Shown here piece after piece: positions 1-6,822 of a stretch of 64,000 bases of DNA. How positions within the stretch are numbered: position 1 is the stretch's first letter; each line of letters opens with the position of its first letter. The stretch lies in contig NZ_LR134523.1 in the NCBI RefSeq assembly GCF_900638585.1, forward strand, positions 1,018,001-1,082,000, given 5' to 3'. The translations under genes and the position numbers were made by a program. Under the pieces are notes generated by a model. It did no database searches and had not been told where the DNA came from. It saw only the letters and a program-made list of their open reading frames with translations. Source of the DNA: Aedoeadaptatus ivorii (GTDB lineage Bacteria > Bacillota > Clostridia > Tissierellales > Peptoniphilaceae).

Positions 1-1
1 G

Positions 2-235
2 AAATACGCCCTTGTCGTAGTGGTAGAGATCTTGGCCTTCTTGTATGTTTTCTACCGTCGGCGTACGCACATTGTCGATCAACATCGTCATCTTACCCGG
101 CGCGGTCTTTTCTACGGAGACCGCGGAATTTCGAAAACGGAAAAAGCCGCCGATCAACGCCACCAGCAAAATCAATAAAAACAGCAAATCGATGATATTG
201 ATTTTGCCGAAAATTCTTCCTTTATTATCGATCAT
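2..235 (-). CDS. DUF4330-family membrane-anchored protein (partial, 3' end outside window)
   Basis: Reading from an ATG at 235, 78 codons remain open to the window edge. The N-terminus opens with MIDNKGRIFGKINIIDLL and runs straight into one hydrophobic segment (about residues 15-32), followed by a soluble stretch. This start (DNKGR-FGK-NIIDLL) is the signature I associate with DUF4330 proteins, which are single-pass membrane proteins of unknown function in Firmicutes. The start overlaps the end of the upstream glycosyltransferase gene by 11 bases, so the two are probably translationally coupled. A role in cell-envelope or polysaccharide export is only suggested by that neighbour. The C-terminal part cannot be seen. 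Confidence 0.7.
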   Translation of the reverse strand, partial: MIDNKGRIFGKINIIDLLFLLILLVALIGGFFRFRNSAVSVEKTAPGKMTMLIDNVRTPTVENIQEGQDLYHYDKGVF

Positions 236-1358
236 TTTCATACCTCTTCAAAATGGTTTCATAAATGTGTATATGGCTCTCGGCCATGGCTTTCTGACTG
301 AATCGCGCGCGGACAAAATCGTACAGGGCCTCGCCGCGCGTTTGCATTTGCGCTCTGTGATTGGCCGCATACACCAGCTGAGAACGCAGCGCTTCTACGT
401 CCTTTGCCGGAAAGAGCAGCCCCGCCTCCCCTGCCATCTCGGGAATGCCGCCCACCGCCGATGCGATAAACGGCACCTTTGCCTTCGCCCCTTCGAGCAG
501 TGCGTAGGGAAAACTTTCGGAAACGGAGGTGAGCAGATTCACATCTGCGGCGTGAAATAGGCTATACGGGTCGTTCACCTGTCCCAAAAACGAGACCAGA
601 TCTTCCAATTCGTGCCTCCGTACGAATTCCCGCAGTCCTTCGCCGTCGGCGCCTTCGCCGGCGATCAGAAAATGCGTATCCCCAAGGGCATCTTGCCCCG
701 TACGAATCGCCTCGAGAAGCGTTCGGTGGTCTTTTACCGCGTCCAGACGCGCCGCGATGACAAATAGCAAGCGGTCTTTGTATCGACTTAAGCCGTAGCG
801 CGCCAAAAACTCGTCTTTTTCGACATAGTCTTCGCGCCTTTCCATGTCGATGCCGTTATAGACCACAAAAATGCGATCGCCCGGAAATCCCCGATCGATC
901 ATCATTTCCTTAAACCGCTCGGTGACGGCGATATAAAAGGGGAAGCGCTTTAGGGCAAAGACATTTAAGGGCGTAAAGATCATATCTTTTATAAGATTGT
1001 CCTTAAAGTCCAGCCGCCAGTCGCTGTGGAGAGTGGTCACCATAGGCACGCGAATGCGCCGGCGCAAAAACATGGCGTTAAAATTTGCCCGGGCGCCGTG
1101 GCAGTGGATCAGATCGAATTGTTCTCGCGCACAGAGTTCGGCGACTTTCGAGAGCGCGCCCATATCGAAGCGATTTTTCTGTTCCGCAAGGCGGGCGTCG
1201 ATCCCGATCGCGCGGGCGCCGTCGAGAAAGGGACCGGGGCGAAAACAGACCATCGTCGCCGATGCCTCTTCTTCCAGTCCCTTTAACAGCGAATAGATAT
1301 GCGTCTTGGCGCCGCCGGTATCCCCGCCGCTGATCAAGTGCAGAATCTTCATCGTCAT
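225..1358 (-). CDS. Glycosyltransferase family 4 (GT-B fold)
   Basis: The 377-residue product starts MTMKILHLISGGDTGGAKTH, the glycine-rich donor-domain loop of GT4 enzymes, and has a C-terminal Rossmann half with GEGADGEGLREFV and the family E-x7-E region (SESFPYALLEGAKA, about residues 285-298). Such enzymes transfer a sugar from a nucleotide donor to a lipid-linked or polysaccharide acceptor on the inner face of the membrane. The acceptor cannot be told from sequence. The RBS GGTGAG fits either the first ATG or the ATG two codons later (MKILH). The gene begins 2 bases after the secreted-protein gene and overlaps the DUF4330 gene, so the three form an envelope-related operon. Confidence 0.85.
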   Translation of the reverse strand: MTMKILHLISGGDTGGAKTHIYSLLKGLEEEASATMVCFRPGPFLDGARAIGIDARLAEQKNRFDMGALSKVAELCAREQFDLIHCHGARANFNAMFLRRRIRVPMVTTLHSDWRLDFKDNLIKDMIFTPLNVFALKRFPFYIAVTERFKEMMIDRGFPGDRIFVVYNGIDMERREDYVEKDEFLARYGLSRYKDRLLFVIAARLDAVKDHRTLLEAIRTGQDALGDTHFLIAGEGADGEGLREFVRRHELEDLVSFLGQVNDPYSLFHAADVNLLTSVSESFPYALLEGAKAKVPFIASAVGGIPEMAGEAGLLFPAKDVEALRSQLVYAANHRAQMQTRGEALYDFVRARFSQKAMAESHIHIYETILKRYENDR

Positions 1359-1360
1359 CG

Positions 1361-1828
1361 CTACTCACCGTCGGCAATGCGATAGCTGCCGCGCACCAAC
1401 ACGATGGAGTCGCGCGTCGCAGAAAGTCCCCTGCCGTCGCTGCGCGGCGCGATCAGCATATGGTTCTTCGGCGCCGCTTTTCCATGCGACAAATCCGTAC
1501 CGCCGGTGACATCGCTCAAGCCGCCGAGGGACGATGCGATCACGCTCGCCTCTCCGCTCCGTAGAATCATTTCGCTACCTTGTGCGACGATCAGCCGCTG
1601 ATTGTGCGCAAGCTCCACGACTTCGAGCACATTTTCCACATTCCCGGCGGGCGCTTGCTCCTTGGGACTCTCTTGGGTGATATTCTTTTCCAGCGCCGCC
1701 AGCCGTTGGTTCAAATAGCTTAAGGACACCAAGGGGTCGTCCTGCTGTGCAAACGCGGGCACGACCACGGCGATCAGCCCCAAAGCGGCCAGGATCGCCG
1801 CCATTGTTTTTTTACTTCGGCCTCTCAC
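1361..1828 (-). CDS. Secreted protein of unknown function
   Basis: I place the start at a GTG (1828) because GAAAGGATG lies a proper distance upstream; the longer ORF from an ATG at 1876 would begin within the promoter. The 155-residue product has a textbook signal peptide (RGRSKKT, a hydrophobic core, then AFA-QQ cleavage). The mature part starts with a short coiled-coil-like stretch (LNQRLAALEKNI) and continues with a small beta-rich domain containing LIVAQGSEMILRSG and DLSHGKAAPKNHMLIAPR. Similar secreted domains sit beside glycosyltransferases in other Firmicutes, but I recognise no named function. It is the first gene of the operon with GT4 and DUF4330. Confidence 0.6.
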   Translation of the reverse strand: MRGRSKKTMAAILAALGLIAVVVPAFAQQDDPLVSLSYLNQRLAALEKNITQESPKEQAPAGNVENVLEVVELAHNQRLIVAQGSEMILRSGEASVIASSLGGLSDVTGGTDLSHGKAAPKNHMLIAPRSDGRGLSATRDSIVLVRGSYRIADGE

Positions 1829-1864
1829 ATACTCATCCTTTCTTTCCCTATACTTAGCAGATCC

Positions 1865-1893
1865 ATTATACAACATTCCCGTTGCTTCACCAA
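1865..1893 (-). promoter_or_regulatory. Sigma-A type promoter for the secreted protein/GT4/DUF4330 operon
   Basis: On the minus strand a TTGGTG -35 box (1893-1888) is separated by 17 bases from a perfect TATAAT -10 box (1870-1865). It lies about 40 bases upstream of the GTG start and immediately downstream of the mazF terminator. Confidence 0.6.
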
Positions 1894-1900
1894 TTCAATA

Positions 1901-1931
1901 TGAAAATAAGCACGAGAAAACCCGTGCTTAT
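1901..1931 (-). terminator. Rho-independent terminator after mazF
   Basis: A perfect 9-bp stem (ATAAGCACG / CGTGCTTAT, arms 1906-1914 and 1923-1931) is followed on the minus strand by TTTTC. It begins 9 bases after the mazF stop codon. Confidence 0.8.
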
Positions 1932-1939
1932 CCTATGTA

Positions 1940-2281
1940 CTATAGACCCAGACTTACTTTGATGGCATCGTCCACCGCGTCCATAATAGACGTATTGAAT
2001 TTTCCGATCTTCTCTCTTAATCTCTTTTTGTCTATGGTCCGCACCTGTTCTAGCAAGATCACCGAATTTTTCGGCAAATCGTTGGTCGCCGCCCGCACCT
2101 TGACGTGGGTGGGGAGCTTGGTCTTGTTCATCTGCGAAGTGATCGCAGCGACGATCGTCGTCGGCGAGTATTTGTTGCCCACGTCATTCTGTACGATGAC
2201 CACGGGACGCACGCCGCCTTGTTCCGATCCGACCACAGGACTGAGATCCGCGTAGAAGATATCTCCTCGCTTGATAACCAT
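1940..2281 (-). CDS. mazF: MazF/PemK-family endoribonuclease toxin (EndoA/NdoA type)
   Basis: The 113-residue protein has the full MazF core: [21 protein letters not shown], then [12 protein letters not shown], the [10 protein letters not shown] strand and [17 protein letters not shown]. MazF enzymes cut single-stranded mRNA at short sequences; the Arg in GGVRPV and the Thr/Ser of the TTIVAAITS strand correspond to active-site positions in the family. Length matches the B. subtilis NdoA class. It starts 25 bases after the AcpS-NnrD gene with RBS AAAGGA and ends at a strong terminator. No mazE-like antitoxin reading frame lies next to it on either strand, which is unusual because the Firmicute locus is normally acpS...alr-mazE-mazF. 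Confidence 0.92.
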   Translation of the reverse strand: MVIKRGDIFYADLSPVVGSEQGGVRPVVIVQNDVGNKYSPTTIVAAITSQMNKTKLPTHVKVRAATNDLPKNSVILLEQVRTIDKKRLREKIGKFNTSIMDAVDDAIKVSLGL

Positions 2282-2306
2282 AGATCACATCCTTTCTATG
2301 CAATTT

Positions 2307-3476
2307 TTATGTATGCGACTCGACGCCGGAATCCGCCTCCGACAATCCAAAGGCTTCGGGCAGATATTCGATGATATCCGATGCGATCAGGCTGCGCATT
2401 CCCTTATGTCGCGCGGCCACATCTCCCGCCAGTCCGTGCATATATACCCCTAAGCGGCAGGCGGTAAAACCGTCAGCGCCTTGGGCGAGAAATGACGTAA
2501 TGATGCCCGTGAGCACATCCCCGCTTCCGGCGGTGGCCATGCCCGGATTACCCGTGGCATTGACCGCGCGCTCCCCTTCTCGGGCGATTAGCGTCCGCGG
2601 CCCCTTCAAGACCAAAATGCCGCCGTATCGCGCCAAAAACAGATCCGCCGCCGATTCGGGGTGCGCCGCCACCCAGCGGCTGTCCCGGTCGATCAAGCGG
2701 GCTGCCTCCGCGGCATGGGGGGTATAGATCCTGTCGTCCCGTTTTTCGGCGGGCCGCGCCTGCGCCAAATGGTACAGGCCGTCGGCATCCACCACCATAG
2801 GAACATCCTTCGAAAGGACCGACGCCAAAAGCGCCCCCGCGGATTCGTCCCGCCCCATGCCGGGTCCGATCGCGACCGCATCCGCCTCGTTCAAAATCGA
2901 AAAATCCGACTGCCCCTTTACGATCACCTCCCGTGCGCGCAGGGCAAAGTCCCGCATACAGGCGTCGGGGACCGCCAAATACGAGAGCCCGCAGCCCGCG
3001 CGGAGCGCCGCCCTGGCGGAAAACTCCGCCGAGCCGTACATCCCGAGACTTCCGCCGATGACGAGCACTTTTCCCCGGTCTCCCTTGTGGTCGTCGGTAT
3101 GTATGGCGGGCAATAGACGCGCCATCTCGGGATCGATGCGCGGCACCGTCCTATTGCGGAGTCTGGCGACGGCGACGGCATAGTCTTTTTCATGGCTTAG
3201 GGAAAGAGCAAACAGGCGGTCCTTCCACACCCCATAGGGCGCGCCGGCGGCCGTATAGCGCACCTTCAAATTCTTTAGGCCCGCGCGGGCGATCCCCGTG
3301 CCCAGGGCCTTCGCCATGGCTTCTTTCGCGGCAAAACGCGCGGCGATGCCGGCGGCGGTTTTCTTCCGCAACCCCTCGTATTCGTTCCCCTCTGAGATAT
3401 AGCGCAAAAACGCCTCGCGGCGGCGCGCTAAGATCTTTTCTACCCGGGGGATATAGACCACATCCACACCGATCAT
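2307..3476 (-). CDS. acpS-nnrD: Fusion of holo-[ACP] synthase (AcpS) and ADP-dependent NAD(P)H-hydrate dehydratase (NnrD)
   Basis: Residues 1-110 are a complete AcpS: MIGVDVVYIPRVE with the Mg-binding Asp at position 5, FAAKEAMAKALG with the second metal ligand Glu, and a C-terminal SLSHEKDYAVA. AcpS attaches phosphopantetheine to acyl carrier protein. Residues 115-389 are a complete NnrD of the ribokinase-like fold: GKVLVIGGSLGMYGSA, GPGMGRDES, VVDADGL, LVLKGPRTLIA and the catalytic loop NPGMATAGSGDVLTG. NnrD repairs hydrated NAD(P)H using ADP. The N-terminal NnrE epimerase half common in bacterial Nnr proteins is absent. The two halves are in one uninterrupted frame of 389 codons. The gene leads a two-gene operon with mazF. 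Confidence 0.9.
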   Translation of the reverse strand: MIGVDVVYIPRVEKILARRREAFLRYISEGNEYEGLRKKTAAGIAARFAAKEAMAKALGTGIARAGLKNLKVRYTAAGAPYGVWKDRLFALSLSHEKDYAVAVARLRNRTVPRIDPEMARLLPAIHTDDHKGDRGKVLVIGGSLGMYGSAEFSARAALRAGCGLSYLAVPDACMRDFALRAREVIVKGQSDFSILNEADAVAIGPGMGRDESAGALLASVLSKDVPMVVDADGLYHLAQARPAEKRDDRIYTPHAAEAARLIDRDSRWVAAHPESAADLFLARYGGILVLKGPRTLIAREGERAVNATGNPGMATAGSGDVLTGIITSFLAQGADGFTACRLGVYMHGLAGDVAARHKGMRSLIASDIIEYLPEAFGLSEADSGVESHT

Positions 3477-3502
3477 ATTCCACCTCGTTTCCCCTTCATA
3501 CT

Positions 3503-3532
3503 ATCATACTTATATATGAATAGTAAAAACAA
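3503..3532 (-). promoter_or_regulatory. Promoter of acpS-nnrD/mazF operon
   Basis: TTGTTT (3532-3527), 18-base spacer and TATGAT (3508-3503) lie upstream of the acpS-nnrD start on the minus strand. They are back-to-back with the stronger tyrS promoter. Confidence 0.45.
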
Positions 3533-3549
3533 ATTTATTACATAGATAC

Positions 3550-3578
3550 TTGACATCCGCACCTAGGGTACTTATAAT
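3550..3578 (+). promoter_or_regulatory. Consensus sigma-A promoter of tyrS
   Basis: TTGACA (3550-3555), exactly 17 bases, then TATAAT (3573-3578): a perfect consensus. Transcription should start near 3585, giving a leader of about 147 bases before the tyrS ATG. Confidence 0.85.
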
Positions 3579-3584
3579 AAAATG

Positions 3585-3712
3585 CAAATCGAATATATAC
3601 GTTGATGGCGTCCTCAAAATTACAACGCCGGAGTATAATACTGTTTTAAGGCTTTGTGCGAAGAAAGGTGGTACCGCGTCGAAGAGACGCCCTTTCCCTC
3701 GAGTCTTTTTTT
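3585..3712 (+). ncRNA. T-box leader controlling tyrS (compact form)
   Basis: The hallmark T-box sequence GGTGGTACCGCG is at 3667-3678. Around it the antiterminator can be drawn: AAAGG (3664-3668) with CCTTT (3691-3695), and GCGTC (3676-3680) with GACGC (3686-3690). The T in TGGT would pair with discriminator A of uncharged tRNA, as expected for tRNA-Tyr. A run of seven T follows at 3706-3712, so the competing terminator ends there, although its stem is weak as I can draw it. Upstream there is only one small arm (GGCGT 3607-3611 / ACGCC 3625-3629 inside TATAC/GTATA) in place of the usual 80-100 nt Stem I. TAC triplets at 3598-3600 and 3639-3641 are possible tyrosine specifiers. Confidence 0.85.
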
Positions 3713-3731
3713 GTGCTTAAAAGGAGGCATT

Positions 3732-4964
3732 ATGACCGAAAATGTATTTGACCTATTGGAGAGAAGAGGTTACATCGACCAGGTAACTTTTCCCGAAGAA
3801 CTCAAAGAACGATTGGCCGAAGGACCCATTACCTTCTATATCGGCTTTGACGCCACGGCGGATTCGCTGACCCTGGGCCACTATCTCCAGGTAAAAGTAC
3901 TGCAGCACTTCCAAAGAGCCGGCCATATCCCCATCACCCTCTTCGGGGGCGGCACCACCTTGATCGGAGATCCCTCCGGTAGAAGTGATATGCGCAAGCT
4001 CTTAACCAAGGAAAACATCGATCACAATATCCGCTGCTTCCAGGAGCAGCTCTCCCACTTTATCGACTACGGCGACGGAAAGGCGATCGCCGAAGACAAC
4101 GGCGACTGGCTGCTGGACCTGAAATACCTCGACTTTATGCGCGAGATCGGCATCCACTTCTCCGTAAACCATATGCTCAAACTCGACGCCTACGCCAACC
4201 GGCTCGAAGAGGGACTGACCTTCTTTGAGATGGGATACATGCTCATGCAGTCCTATGACTTCCTCTACTTCTACCGCAAACACAACTGCCAGCTGCAGTT
4301 GGGCGGTTCGGATCAGTGGAGCAATATGCTCGGTGGCTACGATTTGGTGCGCAAACTGGAAAACGGCAAAGTCTACTCTATGACCTTTAAGCTGCTCACC
4401 ACCGCCGACGGCCAAAAGATGGGCAAGTCTATGAAGGGCGCTATCTTCCTCGATCCCGAGAAGACCTCTCCCTACGAGATGTTCCAATACCTGAGAAACT
4501 GCGACGACCGCGACGTCATCAAGTTCCTCAAGCTCCTCACCGACGTTTCCGACGCCGAAATCGCCGAATACGAAAAGCTCGAAGGACAGGCGTTGAACGA
4601 AGCGAAAGAACGACTCGCCTGGGAAATCACCAACGAAGTCCACGGCAAAGAAGAGGCGGACAAGGCGCTCGCCTCTTCCCGCACCCTCTTCGGCGGAAGC
4701 GGCGATACCGATGAAATGCCCACCACCGAACTTTCGGCCGGCGAAGTCGAAGGCGGCATCACCGTCGTAGAACTCATGCAAAAAGGCGAACTCATCTCCT
4801 CGATGAGCGAAGGCCGCCGCTTAATCAAACAAGGCGGGGTCTCCGTAGACGACGAAAAGGTCGCTTCCCATGATCAGTTGATCACCCCCGAGGCATTGCG
4901 CGAAGGCGTACGCCTCAGAAAGGGCAAAAAAGTACACCACCTCTTCACCTTGAAAGAAGAGTAA
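3732..4964 (+). CDS. tyrS: Tyrosyl-tRNA synthetase
   Basis: The 410-residue enzyme charges tRNA-Tyr. It shows the class I HIGH-like motif (GFDATADSLTLGHY, about residues 35-48), GGGTTLIGDPSGRSD, the tyrosine pocket QSYDFLYFYRKHNCQLQLGGSDQW, the KMSKS loop as KMGKS (about residue 225) and a C-terminal S4 RNA-binding domain (SEGRRLIKQGGVSVDDEKV). The start is the ATG at 3732, because AAAAGGAGG lies just upstream; the longer in-frame reading from 3654 would run through the T-box. It is a single-gene unit controlled by the leader and closed by a bidirectional terminator shared with the convergent YacL-like gene. Confidence 0.97.
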   Translation: MTENVFDLLERRGYIDQVTFPEELKERLAEGPITFYIGFDATADSLTLGHYLQVKVLQHFQRAGHIPITLFGGGTTLIGDPSGRSDMRKLLTKENIDHNIRCFQEQLSHFIDYGDGKAIAEDNGDWLLDLKYLDFMREIGIHFSVNHMLKLDAYANRLEEGLTFFEMGYMLMQSYDFLYFYRKHNCQLQLGGSDQWSNMLGGYDLVRKLENGKVYSMTFKLLTTADGQKMGKSMKGAIFLDPEKTSPYEMFQYLRNCDDRDVIKFLKLLTDVSDAEIAEYEKLEGQALNEAKERLAWEITNEVHGKEEADKALASSRTLFGGSGDTDEMPTTELSAGEVEGGITVVELMQKGELISSMSEGRRLIKQGGVSVDDEKVASHDQLITPEALREGVRLRKGKKVHHLFTLKEE

Positions 4965-4973
4965 GAAAAAACG

Positions 4974-5005
4974 AAAGCGATGGACATTTGTCCATCGCTT
5001 TTTCT
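4974..5005. terminator. Bidirectional terminator between tyrS and the YacL-like gene
   Basis: A 12-bp perfect stem AAAGCGATGGAC / GTCCATCGCTTT (4974-4985, 4990-5001) with loop ATTT is flanked by A-rich and T-rich tracts, so it works for both converging genes. Confidence 0.9.
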
Positions 5006-5009
5006 ATGC

Positions 5010-6086
5010 CTACTGGTGGGCGGGCTTGGCGAAGATCATCTTTCCGGCACTGGTCTGCAACATACTGGTGACGATGCAGTCGATTTCTTTGCCCAGATAG
5101 TCGATGCCGTTTTCCACGACGATCATCGTGCCGTCGTCCAGATACCCCAGCCCCTGCTTGTCCTGGCTACCGGGCTTTACCACCGACACGCGGATCTTTT
5201 CGCCAGTTACAAAGACGGGCTTTAAGGCATTCGCCAGGGCATTGATATTTAAGACCGGTATGCCCTGCACCGCGGCAACCTTATTGAGATTGTAGTCGTT
5301 GGTGACCACCATCCCCTTCACCTCTTTTGCCATCTTGAGGAGCTTGGCGTCCACGTCGTGGGCTTCGGGATAGTCCCGCTCCGAGACCACGATCTCGAGC
5401 TTGTCGTCCTCTTGCATTTTGCGAATGGCATCGAGGCCTTTTCTTCCTCGGGTCCGCTTCATACCGTCGGCAGAATCGGCGATCAACTGCAGCTCCGCCA
5501 CCACAAAGGTGGGAACCACAATCGGACCCTCTAAAAATCCCAGTGCCAAAATATCCGAAATCCTGCCGTCGATAATCACCGACGAATCCAGGATTTTTGC
5601 CATAGCGGCTTTCCTCTCGCCGCTTTTTAACTTCGGCATCTCTTTGGCGGAGATGAAATTTTTAAGAGAAGTCGCGATCTCCTCCCGCTTAAACAGCATA
5701 ATACGAATTCCCAATATGCCGAAAATGATATAGATAAACAGCGACAACAGGCTGCCTATAAAAGCGATGTCGAGCCGGTAGACCGGAATGGAGACCAGAT
5801 AGGCCAATACCATCCCGATGACGAGCCCCGCAACGCCCCATAAAATATCGCCGGCGGGCAGATCTTTCATCCTCGCCTCTGCAAAGACGATCAAACGATC
5901 TACCCACCGATACACATACTTGCCGAGGAAGAAAAATAAAATTGCAAAAATGAGAAAAACAAAGATCGGCAAGAAGAATGTAGGCACATAGGTTTCGACA
6001 ATCCCTCTGGCGCCCAACTCGGTGAGCATTTCCAAGAATAGGCGCCCTACCGCCAAACCCAAGACGGTAAACAATAGACGGAACAA
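5010..6086 (-). CDS. YacL-like PIN/TRAM-domain membrane protein
   Basis: The N-terminal 130 residues carry four hydrophobic segments in the pattern of Firmicute YacL proteins. Then comes a PIN nuclease domain (AKILDSSVIIDGRISDIL ... FVVAELQLIADSADGMKRTRGRKGLD ... VVTNDYNLNK, about residues 165-290) with the conserved acidic residues, and a C-terminal TRAM-like domain (GEKIRVSVVKPG). The RNA target is unknown. The annotated start is a TTG at 6086 with no Shine-Dalgarno. An in-frame ATC at 6113 sits 7 bases after AAAGGAG and would add nine residues (IRSNQIFRI), so initiation may be non-canonical. It follows carD, as yacL does near carD in several Firmicutes. Confidence 0.88.
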   Translation of the reverse strand: MFRLLFTVLGLAVGRLFLEMLTELGARGIVETYVPTFFLPIFVFLIFAILFFFLGKYVYRWVDRLIVFAEARMKDLPAGDILWGVAGLVIGMVLAYLVSIPVYRLDIAFIGSLLSLFIYIIFGILGIRIMLFKREEIATSLKNFISAKEMPKLKSGERKAAMAKILDSSVIIDGRISDILALGFLEGPIVVPTFVVAELQLIADSADGMKRTRGRKGLDAIRKMQEDDKLEIVVSERDYPEAHDVDAKLLKMAKEVKGMVVTNDYNLNKVAAVQGIPVLNINALANALKPVFVTGEKIRVSVVKPGSQDKQGLGYLDDGTMIVVENGIDYLGKEIDCIVTSMLQTSAGKMIFAKPAHQ

Positions 6087-6146
6087 AATGCGAAAAATTT
6101 GATTCGATCGGATAAAGACGCTCCTTTCTTTCTATAGTAATAGGGA

Positions 6147-6656
6147 TCAGGCATTGCCGGCGTCTTTCAGACAACCCTCTTTCATGGTCGTATCGACGAT
6201 ATCGACGACTTCGTCGAAGGTCTTGTCGTAGACCAATACCATCTCGGAAAGGATAATCTGGCGAGCATTATTCAGGATCTTTCGCTCTCCGGTGGATAGG
6301 GACTTTTCCATATCCAGAGATTCAAGGTTTTTGATGACCTTGGCGATTTCTTTTAAGTCACCGGTCTTAATCTTATCCTGATGGAATCGATAACGGCGGT
6401 TCCAATTGGAAGGCATGTCTTCCTTCGAAGGGTCCTTGAGGACATCCAGTACTTCGTGCATCTCCTGCGGGGTCTTGATTTCGCGCACCCCGACTTCATC
6501 CATACTTCCTACGGGCACGAGTACGCGCATCTCGTTAACGGGGATCTTTAGGACATAGTACTCCTTCTTTTCCCCCAAAATCACTTTGCTCTCGATGTCG
6601 ACGATCACGCCTGCTCCGTGGATCGGATAGACGATCTTATCTCCGATTTCAAACAT
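6147..6656 (-). CDS. carD: CarD/CdnL-type RNA polymerase-binding transcription regulator
   Basis: The 169-residue protein starts MFEIGDKIVYPIHGAGVIVDIE, the Tudor-like RNA polymerase interaction domain shared with the Mfd RID. It continues with VLKIPVNEMRVLVPVGSMDEVGVRE and a helical C-terminal domain with PSNWNRRYRFHQDKIKTGDL, where the conserved Trp-Asn-Arg contacts the promoter fork. CarD proteins stabilise the open promoter complex, mainly at rRNA promoters. Length and domain order are normal. The RBS GGAGGTACCT precedes the ATG at 6656. It is the first gene of a two-gene operon with the YacL-like protein. Confidence 0.95.
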   Translation of the reverse strand: MFEIGDKIVYPIHGAGVIVDIESKVILGEKKEYYVLKIPVNEMRVLVPVGSMDEVGVREIKTPQEMHEVLDVLKDPSKEDMPSNWNRRYRFHQDKIKTGDLKEIAKVIKNLESLDMEKSLSTGERKILNNARQIILSEMVLVYDKTFDEVVDIVDTTMKEGCLKDAGNA

Positions 6657-6689
6657 AGGTACCTCCTTTACCGGAATGTCTACCTATCT

Positions 6690-6718
6690 ATTGTACCACA
6701 AGTGAATAAAATATTGAA
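6690..6718 (-). promoter_or_regulatory. Promoter of carD
   Basis: TTCAAT (6718-6713), 17 bases and TACAAT (6695-6690) on the minus strand, about 30 bases upstream of the carD start. Confidence 0.5.
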
Positions 6719-6761
6719 TGTTATCATATATTTCGCCCCGGATCAAGGGAAATCGAACAAT

Positions 6762-6796
6762 AAAAAAAGGGAGACCCGGAGGTCTCCCCAAAAAAA
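6762..6796 (-). terminator. Terminator of the bcd-etfB-etfA operon
   Basis: GGGAGACC / GGTCTCCC stem (6769-6776, 6781-6788) with a 4-base loop, followed on the minus strand by seven T. A-rich sequence on the other side may let it act in both directions. Confidence 0.88.
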
Positions 6797-6822
6797 GGAT
6801 GTATTCTTGATGAATATAAAAC

